A stretch of 64,000 nucleotides of DNA from Rebecca billardiae RCC1528 (lineage: Eukaryota; Haptophyta): the NCBI GenBank assembly GCA_965240325.2, contig OZ251240.1, positions 1,054,001 to 1,118,000 on the forward strand, given 5' to 3'. Made by a program: the position numbers and the translations under genes. Below, one piece after another: positions 1 to 8,036 of this stretch; position 1 is the stretch's first letter; every line of letters begins with the position of its first letter. The notes under the pieces are model-generated. The model was not told the DNA's origin and did not search any database. It worked only from the letters and a program-made list of their open reading frames with translations.

Positions 1-909
1 GGCTGAAAGATGGTCGCGTGCAGATCTGGCGCACCGGCGCGGAGGCACCCGCCCTCGGCCCTCGCAGGTCGCCGCGAAGATTCTACTAGGTGCGGCAACG
101 CGCCAGCACTCACCTGTTGCGCCGGTCTGTTTTGTGGCGGTGTCGTTGTGCACTACTGTTTACTAAGAATAAGAGACGCACACAGCTCATCAGGCAGGCG
201 AGATTGACGCCCGCCAACTGTTGGCGGGCTACGGCCCTTGGGCGGGCGTCATCAATCTCGCCTGCCTGAGCTGTGTGCGTCTATAATATTCTTAGTAAGC
301 TGTGTTGGATCATGGTTGGATTATATTGCGTCAATCACGCCTGCTGCATGAACCAAGCGTGCACGTTAAATAATCAGCGCATAGGAAATCACGCCTTAAC
401 CAACATAACCAAGTTGAAAGTGTGCACGTTAAAGCACGTATGATTTAATAACGACATAGGTCGTAAAGTATTGAGAGTTGAGACGACGACGGCTCAAGGT
501 CTCCTGATTCGTCGCAATGGCCCTTTTCCCTTATGGCGGGCTATTATATTCCCCCCCGTGACGACGATTCAGGAGAACCCGCCGATGTGCGGCTTGTTGT
601 CGTATGGGGGGGGTTGGGTTTTGTATATGGGGGGGGTAAAACCACCCCTCGCGGAGAGGCTCAGGGACGGACGCAAAGATGGGCATGCACTCCCCTCCGG
701 CCCTCGCCGTCGAGCGGTCGAGGACAATCCGGAGGACGCCCGTGTCGGTATGGCACCCGCTGGGGCCGGGTCGCCGCGGCCGCACATGCTCGCGCAAGGC
801 GCCTTTGAAAATGATGACCCCAAACGACCCCAGCCCAAAACTAACCCGGGGGGCGCGTGCGCACGCACGGCGCGGGCTTCGTCTGGGCAGCCTGCGACCA
901 TAAGCAGCC
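1..909. other. Gene-free left flank of the inverted duplication
   Basis: I see no convincing gene here. The stretch holds the hairpin element at 160-298 and an AT-rich part (about 300-480) with two related segments containing gtgcacgtta (near 360 and 421). Long G runs at about 605-640 follow. The open frames between 471 and 908 have no recognisable domain and low-complexity Arg/Pro composition, as expected by chance in GC-rich DNA. Homology to the right arm of the large inverted duplication stops at about position 910. Confidence 0.5.
160..298. repeat. MITE-like hairpin with ~55 bp inverted arms
   Basis: Positions 160-215 are inverted at 241-298 with a few small indels. The outermost bases are TTACTAAG and CTTAGTAA, and both arms contain the segment gacgcacacagctca. 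The inner region has a second small palindrome, cccgccaa-ctg-ttggcggg. CTGT occurs just outside both ends, which could be a 4-bp target duplication. One-arm fragments recur at 5786-5831 and 22836-22860, so this is a dispersed non-autonomous element. No transposase is seen nearby. Confidence 0.65.
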
Positions 910-967
910 TGGCAGCAGTGCGTCGGCCGTCGTGGTGAACCGATGATCCATCTGATGCGGCTGCGGC

Positions 968-3454
968 TCACGCTGACGAGGGCGGCGCCTCCGACGCCGC
1001 GGACGGGCCTCCGGGCAGGGGGCTGCCTTCGGCTTCGGCCCACGCCTCGCCAAGCGCGGAGGCGAAGAGCGCGATCGCGCCAAGCGTGCCGCGCCCGTCC
1101 GAGCGCGCCGCGGCCGCGAACGCGCGGCGCGCGAGATCGCGATCTCGTCGCAGCAGCGCGACGACGGCGGCGAGCAGCGGGCGGCGGAGCACCGCGTCGG
1201 TGACGGCGGCGTGCGCGGGCACCCAGCCGGTCGGGCTGAGCGCGCGCGCCGCCGAGCCGCTCAGCGCCGCGCTCGCCTCGGTCGGCAGCCCGTCGAGCAG
1301 CCACGGCACGAGCGCGGCCGTGTGCTCGGCCGGCGCGGCGCACGCGGCGCGCAGCGCGCGCAGCCGCGCGTAGGGGTGGACGACGTCCGCGCAGAGCACG
1401 GCGGCCGCAAGCTCCGCAGCAGAGGGTGCGTGGGTGCGCGTCGCGTGCGCGACGTCCGCGTCGCGCGCCCCGCCGGCTGTCGTCGGCCACCCGTGCGCGC
1501 CGCTGCGCGCGCGCGGCTGCGGCTGCGCCAGCAGCAGGCCGCCGTCCGCAAGCGCGCCGAGCGCCCAGCGTGCCTCGGCCCCGAGTGGCAAGCAGCCGTC
1601 ACGCAGCGCGCGCGAGAGGGCCTCGCGCGCCCTGAGCTGCGCCGCCGAGAGCGGCGGCGGCAGGCGGCGCGCGAACGCGTGATTCGACGTCGGTCGCAGC
1701 ACGATCTCGAGTGAGCCGAGATCGACGGGTGCGTCCACGCCCTCGGCGGCGGCGGCGTTGGCGTCGGCGGCGGCCTCGCCGACGGCAGGCTGACGAGGGC
1801 GGGCGCGGGCAGCTCGGGCAGAGCCGTCGGCGCGCGCGCCGCGCTCGGCGTCGGCGTCGGCGCGGCCGGACGCCTCGAGCACGAAGGTGGCAATCTCCTG
1901 CGGCGGCGCGGCGAGCGCGCGCGACCACGCGCGCAGCGGCGGCGCGCGCGGCGTCGCGCCGCGCCACGCGTCGACGAGCGCGCACACGCCCGCCTCGTCC
2001 GCGTGCGCGGTCCCCGCGCCGAGGCCGCGCGAGAGAGAGCGCGCCGCCGCGCCGCGGAGGCCGCCGCCGCTGCCCACGAGTTGACGAAGCCCAAGCAGCC
2101 CGGCCGTAACATGAACCACATTACTCATATCCGGCGCGAGTTCATACGGAGCGCCGCCGCCGCCGCCGGATAGATATCGGCCCTCGGGGCGCGCGCTGAG
2201 CAGCTCGAACCACTCGCGCCCGCGCGCGCCGCCGCGCTCGTCGTCCGTGCCCGCGCCCGCGCTGCGCGGTGCGCTGGGCTCGGCGCCGCCGCTGCTGTCG
2301 GCGCAGTCCGGATGCGGCGCGGGCGGCGGAGCCGGAGCGCTCGCGGCGGCTCGCATGCTTGTAGGCATGGCGTGCGGCGCAGCGGCGTCACCCGGCTCGC
2401 CCAGCTCGGGCACGGCGCGCCGTGCGCGCGCTCTTGCCGAGCCCTCGCCCGCGCTCGCGCCGCGCGCCGCTGGCTCGCGCGTGAGCGACTCCGCCGCTGC
2501 GGCGCGCGCCCCTGCCACGCCGGTCTGTGCGGAGCGCTCGTCGAAGAAGCGAACGAGGCGCGGGTCCGCGCCGGGCGGCAGCCGGGCGCAGTCGTACCGC
2601 CCGGTGTCTGCGTTGTGCAGGCCGAACTGCAGCAGCTCGCGGACCACCACCTCCACGCAGTCGCCCCTCGGAGGCCCCCCCGCGAGGCCGTAGCGCCCGT
2701 GAGGCACGAGCGGCGCCGAGCCCACTCGCTCGACGAGCCGTCGCGCGCGCCGCTCGAGCGCGGCGGCGGCGGCGTCGTGCTCGGCGCACGGCGGCGCTTC
2801 GGCGCGCACCCACGCGTCGTACGCGCCGCCCGTGCCCTGCGCCACGGCCGCGCCGAGCGGCGAGAGCGCCTCGGGCGCGTGCGCGCCCACGCCCTGCGCG
2901 TAGCGCGCGAGGCATGCGCGCGAGTGCGCGCGCTCCCACAGGAGTCTCGTCAGAACGGCCGCGCCGGGCGCGCGGCCGAGGGCGCGGCACGCGGGGCCGT
3001 CCGGCTCGTGCATCGCGTCGCGCACGAGCTCGCCCAGCCGCACGAAGCGCGCGATCGTCACCCCCGTGCGCGACGCCAGCTCGCTCACGCCGCAGTGCGC
3101 GCGCAGCGCGGCCTCGGTCGCGGTAGCGTCCGCGCCGGCGGCGGCCAGCCCGGCGAGGTGGCCGAGCATGCGCGCGCAGAGGTATGCTGCCGGGAGCGAG
3201 CGCAGCTGCGTCGCGCGCGGCGCCTCGTCCGCCGCCGTGCGGTGGAAGAGCGCGCCCACGAGCGCCACGGTCGGCGAGGCGGAGGCGAGCGCGCGCCAAT
3301 TGGGCGCGTCGACAACGGCGGCGCATGCGTGGAGGTTCGAGTGCAGCGCGGGCGCGGCGACGAGCAGCGCGCCGCGCAGCGGCGAGAGGTGCCAGTGCGA
3401 ACGCTCGAAGAGCGCGAGGCAGCCGCGCACGTCGCGCGCGGCCAGGCCGCGCAT
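968..3454 (-). CDS. Large protein of unknown function, left copy
   Basis: Single-exon frame of 828 residues from the first in-frame ATG (MRGLAARDVRG). The frame extends 24 codons further upstream without an ATG, so an upstream exon is possible. The N-terminal half is Ala/Leu-rich and helical. A block around residues 260-305 has the motif GDCVEVVVRELLQFGLH followed by GRYDCARLPPGADPRL. A low-complexity Ala/Pro linker follows, then a second block containing PYELAPDMSNVVHV and LLGLR. A CVE...LL...FD...LP pattern of this kind occurs, in my recollection, in uncharacterised protist and endosymbiont proteins, but I assign no function. No signal peptide or membrane segment is evident. It is divergent from the kringle gene at 3584 and has a near-identical copy at 16737-19223, differing by Cys/Arg in the linker and Ala/Ser near the C-terminus. 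Confidence 0.7.
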   Translation of the reverse strand: MRGLAARDVRGCLALFERSHWHLSPLRGALLVAAPALHSNLHACAAVVDAPNWRALASASPTVALVGALFHRTAADEAPRATQLRSLPAAYLCARMLGHLAGLAAAGADATATEAALRAHCGVSELASRTGVTIARFVRLGELVRDAMHEPDGPACRALGRAPGAAVLTRLLWERAHSRACLARYAQGVGAHAPEALSPLGAAVAQGTGGAYDAWVRAEAPPCAEHDAAAAALERRARRLVERVGSAPLVPHGRYGLAGGPPRGDCVEVVVRELLQFGLHNADTGRYDCARLPPGADPRLVRFFDERSAQTGVAGARAAAAESLTREPAARGASAGEGSARARARRAVPELGEPGDAAAPHAMPTSMRAAASAPAPPPAPHPDCADSSGGAEPSAPRSAGAGTDDERGGARGREWFELLSARPEGRYLSGGGGGAPYELAPDMSNVVHVTAGLLGLRQLVGSGGGLRGAAARSLSRGLGAGTAHADEAGVCALVDAWRGATPRAPPLRAWSRALAAPPQEIATFVLEASGRADADAERGARADGSARAARARPRQPAVGEAAADANAAAAEGVDAPVDLGSLEIVLRPTSNHAFARRLPPPLSAAQLRAREALSRALRDGCLPLGAEARWALGALADGGLLLAQPQPRARSGAHGWPTTAGGARDADVAHATRTHAPSAAELAAAVLCADVVHPYARLRALRAACAAPAEHTAALVPWLLDGLPTEASAALSGSAARALSPTGWVPAHAAVTDAVLRRPLLAAVVALLRRDRDLARRAFAAAARSDGRGTLGAIALFASALGEAWAEAEGSPLPGGPSAASEAPPSSA

Positions 3455-3583
3455 CCACGGGCGGCGCCCGCGCGACGCTGCGCGCCAGCCGCGACTCCGA
3501 CTCTCCGAGCACACGCCAGCGCGCACGGCGGCCAGAAGTGCATGCAGCTTGGTTGCACGCCGGCACGCGTGGGTCCCAGATTC
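3455..3583. promoter_or_regulatory. Shared divergent gene gap (left copy)
   Basis: Only about 129 bp separates the ATG of the minus-strand 828-residue gene from the ATG of the plus-strand kringle gene, so both must be driven from this gap or from within the neighbouring coding sequence. The segment is mirrored at 16608-16736 in the right arm. No TATA box or other known element is obvious. Its role as a bidirectional promoter is inferred from position alone. Confidence 0.35.
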
Positions 3584-4953
3584 ATGGCGGCCATGGCCCG
3601 AATCGCGGCGCTCGCCGCGCTACTTCTCGCGACTCGCGCGCGTGGCGTGAGCGTCGAGTGCCACCGCGACGTGTTCGGCAGCGACTACCGTGGACATATC
3701 AGCCACACGTACGCGCACGCCACGCGCTCGCACGCGCGCCTCCACCCTGTCTTCTCAGTCCTGCTGAGTGCGGGCGCACCCCTGGCGCCATCGGCGCGCG
3801 CTCGCGCAGCTGGACGGGCGCGCCATGCCAGAAGTGGACCGTGCAGCACCCGCACAAGCACGCCGAGACGCCCGAAGCGCGGCCAGACTACGGCCTCGGC
3901 GACCACAACTACTGCCGCTCCGTCGGCTACGCGTGCGCATGGTGCTACACGAACTGGAGCCTGCCGCGGTGGGACTGCTGCGACATCCACCTGCGCGGCG
4001 GCGAGTGCGAGACGCAGCCGCCGAGCCCTCCGGCGCCGCCGCCCGCGCCACGCCCGCCACCGCCCGTGCTGCTCGACCGCACCTTCGCGCGCGCCCTTCG
4101 CCGCGCGCGCATCGTCGAGCGCGCCGCGTCGTGCGCCCAGGACCGCCACTGGCCGAGCGCGACAGACGTTCCGGCGCTTGCAGAGTGCGCGCGGCTCGCG
4201 TTCCGGCACGGCCGCCGCTACTTCGCGTACTGGCGGGGTCCGGCGTACTGCTACCTGTGCACCGCGTCCGGCGTGCGCCGACGCACGCCCGCGCCCGCCG
4301 GGCTCGACACGTACTCACTTGGGTACCAGGAGACAGCGCAGAGCACGCTCGGCGCACCCGGCCGGCTTGATTCGCTGGGCACGCCCGCGGCCGAGCTCGT
4401 GCGCTTCGCGGACAGCGCGTGGGTCGAGCGCGGCGGGCGAGATGCGGCGATGCCGCCCACGCCGCCGCCCCCGCCTCCACCACCCGCCCCGCCGCCTCCG
4501 CGCGAGCCATCGCCCGCGCCGCCGCGTGCGCACGCCTGGCCGCCGCCTCAGCCTGCACCGCCGCCGGACCCTGTGCACGCGGCCGGCGCCGGGAGCGGGA
4601 GCGTGGCGGGCCTCGCCGGCGCAAGAGCGTGGCGCGGCGCGACTGCGCCCGCGGCGTTCAAGCCGCACGCCGAGAGTGGCGCCGATGGCGGCAGGATTCC
4701 GCCGCGCAGGGAGGATCCCCTGTCGGAGCGCACGCGCGCGCACGCGCGCACGCTGCTCGCAACATCACGCGCGGCGTGGATGGCCGGCGTGGCTGGCGTG
4801 TGCGCGCTCCTCGCGGTCTCGACCACACGTTTCGCCCCGAGAACTGCTCGCGCGGTCGATGGTGAAGGCGATCTCTCCCGGAAGCAGGCAGAGGCCTCTG
4901 CTCCCACCAATGGCGACGACGCCGCCACTGTCACCGTGCTTCACACAAACTGA
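3584..4953 (+). CDS. Kringle-domain type I membrane protein, left copy
   Basis: Model: exons 3584-3708 and 3759-4953, 439 residues. The 50-nt GT-AG intron 3709-3758 lies inside the kringle and restores frame with matching phase (codon AC|T). Residues 1-21 are a signal peptide (MAAMARIAALAALLLATRARG). Residues 25-125 are a kringle: DYRGHISHT, then PCQKW, HPHKHAETPE, GLGDHNYCR, ACAWCYT and WDCCDI, with the expected six Cys plus extra ones. A Pro-rich linker leads to a second Cys module (about 148-235; FAYWRGPAYCYLCT, then DTYS), also seen in the protein at 55799-57652. A second Pro-rich stretch and a membrane helix (380-398) precede a short tail. The stop TGA lies in a 6-nt TGAAAC insertion absent from the right copy, so this copy is 31 residues shorter. 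Likely a surface binding protein; the ligand is unknown. Confidence 0.8.
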
Positions 4954-5265
4954 AACAGCGGCGGCTTGTTGGTTGCAACGGCGATTCCTTCGGCGTCTGC
5001 GAATCATTGCGGTGATGAAGCTGATGCTCGCATCATCGTCATGCGTCGTCGTCAATATAAGTCGGCGACGGCGGTGATGCCGTCGATCAGACCCGCGGCG
5101 GCGGGCCAGGGCGATGTCGGCATCGGATGCCCAGCCGCATCCGTGTCCGCGGGTGCCGGCGGGTCGGATCGCGACCCGGGCCGGGCCCGGCCGGCCAGCC
5201 CCGGGCCACAGTCTCAGCCAGCAGACATCGTACGGGTCAGTCTCTTCGGCGGAGCTCATGTCAGT

Positions 5266-5273
<8 letters not shown>

Positions 5274-5322
<49 letters not shown>
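5274..5322. repeat. (AG)n microsatellite
   Basis: About 24 uninterrupted AG units preceded by four AGT triplets and followed by interrupted GA-rich sequence to about 5350. A similar (AG)n tract sits in the interspersed repeat at 19614-19638. Confidence 0.95.
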
Positions 5323-5324
<2 letters not shown>

Positions 5325-5785
5325 GACTTCGAGACGAGAGAGAGAGACAGAGTCGTCTTGTCTATAGCCTGATCACTGATGACAGGGCTGCCCTGATTTA
5401 TTACTATCGATCTGATGAATAATAGATCTCAGTGTCGTCAGCGCATATAGGATCACCCGCCGCTGACTCATCATCACAGTCGAGTGCCAGCCCGTCGGCC
5501 AGCGGCGCCGCCCATGGGCCTGGCCCTGGCGGGGGCCCCTGCGCCCCCTGCCCCCCTGGGCGCCTGACGAGCAGTCGTGACGCGGCTGACGCCCGTGCTG
5601 GACTACGTGATGGTTGATGCCGTGCGGCCGTACACGGTATAGTATCCCGACGAATGGGCGGCGGCCGCGCGTATATTCGTCCCGATATAAGCGCGCAGCA
5701 GCCGCGCCGCCACTCGCCAGGGCGCCCGACGAGACGCCAGGCCACGGCCCGGCACGGGGCCTGCGTGTTTACAACTCATGATGAG

Positions 5786-5831
5786 TAATCTCGCCTGATG
5801 CCTGAGCTGTGTGCGTCTCTTATTCTTTATA
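5786..5831. repeat. Fragment of MITE-like hairpin family
   Basis: The segment gagctgtgtgcgtct with flanking tctcgcctg and ttattctt matches one arm of the hairpin at 160-298 with a few changes. The other arm is missing. Confidence 0.6.
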
Positions 5832-5989
5832 TATATTGTAAACTGTAGCTCAGCGCCGCCTCAGGCTCAGCGGTGCGTGCAGAATTTTCAAGGCAGCGCA
5901 GAGGACTTCATCATATATATATATATGCGCATCACGACTCAACCAGGAGGCCGAAGGTGCCGACGCTGCGCGCGCCATGCGCTCGTCGC

Positions 5990-7882
5990 TCACGCCGCGC
6001 CACTGTCCGCGCCCGCGCCGGTGCCCTCCGCGGCCCCGTCCAACCAGCAGTCGATGGCGCCGAGCTGCGCGTGCACCGCGGGCAGCTCGACGGCGGCCGC
6101 AGCGTCGCGTGCGCCCGCGTGTCGGGCGCGCGTCGAGCGCAGCTTGCGCCGCTGCCGCCGCGTTGGCTTCTGCCAGACGCCGGCCTCGACAGCCGCGGCT
6201 TGCTCGCGCGCGTCGATCGGTGCCGGCCTCGCGCCGACCACGTCGCGCTCCAGCACGGCCGGCGGCGCCTCCGCCGCGCCGCTCCCACCGTCAGCGGCCG
6301 CGGCGCTGTGCGCCAGTAACACCACTCGGCCGAATTGCAGCAGTGCCGACCGCTGCTCGCGGTCAAGGCGGCGGTCGCGCATGAGCACGGTCGCGCGCGC
6401 GGCGGCCGCCGAGCACGGGTCATCCCCGTCGCTCTCGGGCGCGGCCGGCTGTGGCTGCGACTGAGGTGCGGGGGGCGGAGGCGCGGGCGGCGCCGCGGCT
6501 GCTGGCGCATCCGCGCGCCGCGCGCCGCGCGCCGCGTTGAACTCGCGCGCGCGCGAGACGAGCCACGTGTCGCCGGGCCCTCCCTCGGCGACGATCTCCG
6601 CGGCAGCACTGATCGGCCCCGCCCGCGCCGCGCCCTCCGCCCGCTCCGGGTGCGCATGCAGCAGGCGCCGAAGCCTCTCGGCCAGAAGCACTCGGTGCCA
6701 CGTACGCTCCCGGAAGCGCGGCTGGCGAGCGCCACTGCCCGCCGCGCTGCCGCTACCGCGGCGGCGGCGGCGCCTGGGTCCGCGCCTCTTGCCCGCGTCG
6801 TTCGAGGCCGCGTGCTGGCGCACGGCCTCCTCGCTCGCGCCCAGCTCCGCGCACACGCCCAGCAGCCGGCAGCCCGCGTCACTCGCCCGGCCTGAGTCCA
6901 CACACTCCGACCGTTGCTCCGAAGGTTCCGAAGGTTCCGAAGGTTCTGCCCGAGGCCCTTCGACCGCCTCGAGCCGCTCGATGCGAGACTCGAGCTCGAG
7001 GCGGGCGATTCGCGCCTCGGGGTCGGCGAGGTCGGTCTGCGGCGCGGAGAGCTGCGCGGCAGCGTCCTCGACTCCCCACAGCCCGGCGGAGATGTCCAAA
7101 TCGTCGCGATCGGTTGCTACCGCGGCCGTGGGCCGCGCGTCGGCAGCGCCGCCGTTCATCGCCGCCGGGGCGCTAGCCCCGGCGTCGGCGCTCGACGGTG
7201 CGAAGAGGCCCTCGGCGAGGAGCTGGTCATCGGCCGTCCGCTCGGCGAGAAGCTCCGCGCCGCCGTCCGCCGTCTCCTCCTGCGCGATCCCAATCAGCAT
7301 GGCCGCCAGCCGGAGGCTGCCCAGAACTCGCACCTGCGAGCGGCGCTGGCGGACGCGCTCGCCGCGCGGCTTCGTGCTCGCGCCGCCGCTTGGCGGCGGT
7401 TGTGAGAGCCAGGGCAGCTGCGAGCGCTGGACCAGCTCGCGGTCCGACGTCGCGACCCACACGCTGCTCGGCGAGCTCGCGTCGTGCAGCACGGTGGCTG
7501 CGCACGCGGCGATCACGTCGTCGGCTGTCGAGTTGGGCCCGGCAAACATGTGCACGACGGCGCCGTCGACGAGGTGCGCCTCGGGCTGCGCGCCGTGATC
7601 CCACACGATGGCAACGCGGCCATCCAGACCCAGCGCCCGCGTGAAGCGGTCCACCATGTACGACAGCTGCGCCTTGGACCAACGGAAGCCCGTCAGACCG
7701 CGCACGTTGTTCCCGTCAATGATCAGGGCGGTGTCCTCGCGGGAGGCGGTGAGGGCGGCGACGGCGGCGGAGAGCTGCGCGGGCGCGAGCCGAGGCGCGC
7801 GGGGCGACCGCGGCGCGGAGCCCCGGGCCGCGCTCACGAGGAGCGCGATGGAGCAGATGACCCATCGCGCCGCGTGCGGCAT
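5990..7882 (-). CDS. Secreted or organelle-targeted NYN-domain protein
   Basis: 630 residues from ATG 7882. An upstream extension of the same frame is low-complexity and overlaps the divergent gene, so I start here because a clear signal peptide follows (hydrophobic WVICSIALLVSAA, residues 7-19). Residues about 50-165 match the NYN / YacP-like (DUF901) PIN-like nuclease fold. They show TALIIDGNNVRGL (Asp56), RVAIVWDHG, a central AGPNSTADDVI with paired Asp (121-122), and WVATSDREL (Asp147), which are the acidic residues expected to bind metal. The rest is acidic, Ala/Pro/Arg-rich and probably disordered, with Arg-rich RRGPRRRRRRG. YacP-like proteins are putative RNases, often organellar; nuclease activity and destination are inferred. 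It is divergent from the polycystin-2-like gene with 154 bp between starts. Confidence 0.7.
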   Translation of the reverse strand: MPHAARWVICSIALLVSAARGSAPRSPRAPRLAPAQLSAAVAALTASREDTALIIDGNNVRGLTGFRWSKAQLSYMVDRFTRALGLDGRVAIVWDHGAQPEAHLVDGAVVHMFAGPNSTADDVIAACAATVLHDASSPSSVWVATSDRELVQRSQLPWLSQPPPSGGASTKPRGERVRQRRSQVRVLGSLRLAAMLIGIAQEETADGGAELLAERTADDQLLAEGLFAPSSADAGASAPAAMNGGAADARPTAAVATDRDDLDISAGLWGVEDAAAQLSAPQTDLADPEARIARLELESRIERLEAVEGPRAEPSEPSEPSEQRSECVDSGRASDAGCRLLGVCAELGASEEAVRQHAASNDAGKRRGPRRRRRRGSGSAAGSGARQPRFRERTWHRVLLAERLRRLLHAHPERAEGAARAGPISAAAEIVAEGGPGDTWLVSRAREFNAARGARRADAPAAAAPPAPPPPAPQSQPQPAAPESDGDDPCSAAAARATVLMRDRRLDREQRSALLQFGRVVLLAHSAAAADGGSGAAEAPPAVLERDVVGARPAPIDAREQAAAVEAGVWQKPTRRQRRKLRSTRARHAGARDAAAAVELPAVHAQLGAIDCWLDGAAEGTGAGADSGAA

Positions 7883-8036
7883 CGCCGTGCGTGCCTCGGC
7901 GCGGAGTCCGGCCCCCGTTGCGAGCGCGCGGCGGGTGCTGACCGGTGACCAAGTTGCTGCTGCTGCCTTTGCGCTCAAGCGGCACCCGACAGCCGCGCAG
8001 CTTGCCCGCCGCCCACATATCGGGCTCCTGGAGTCC
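7883..8036. promoter_or_regulatory. Divergent gap between NYN and polycystin-2-like genes
   Basis: 154 bp between the two opposing ATGs. It contains the run ccaagttgctgctgctgcctttgcgctc, but no recognised core element. A bidirectional promoter is inferred from position only. Confidence 0.35.

Larger units (their letters stand above)
910..5045. repeat. Left arm of ~4.1 kb inverted duplication
   Basis: This arm reads as the reverse complement of 15149-19292. Outer ends align at 910 with 19292 and inner ends at 5045 with 15149. Only scattered substitutions and small indels separate the arms: a 6-nt insertion near 4951, a 3-nt difference near 5028 and a larger one near 937-955. Both genes in the arm stay open in both copies, and most coding differences are silent. 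The arms flank a spacer of about 10.1 kb. This looks like a recent inverted segmental duplication; an assembly artefact is not excluded. Confidence 0.9.
5046..5989. other. Spacer between left arm and NYN gene, no gene seen
   Basis: Gene-free sequence just inside the left arm. It contains an AGT/AG microsatellite, a C/G-rich stretch at about 5500-5560, AT-rich bits with tatatatatata near 5912, and a fragment of the 160-298 hairpin family at 5786-5831. The short open frames here (5404-5745 minus, 4966-5422 plus) are repeat read-through without recognisable protein features. Confidence 0.5.

Noticed and set aside
10-938. Short frames in the left flank
   Set aside because: They have no domains, overlap the hairpin element or G runs, and have no splice partners.
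2312-5077. A 921-residue plus-strand frame across the left arm, and its mirror at 14814-17879
   Set aside because: Most of it is antisense to the 828-residue protein. Only its short part from 3584 (signal peptide and start of the kringle) is real, and that joins another frame by an intron.
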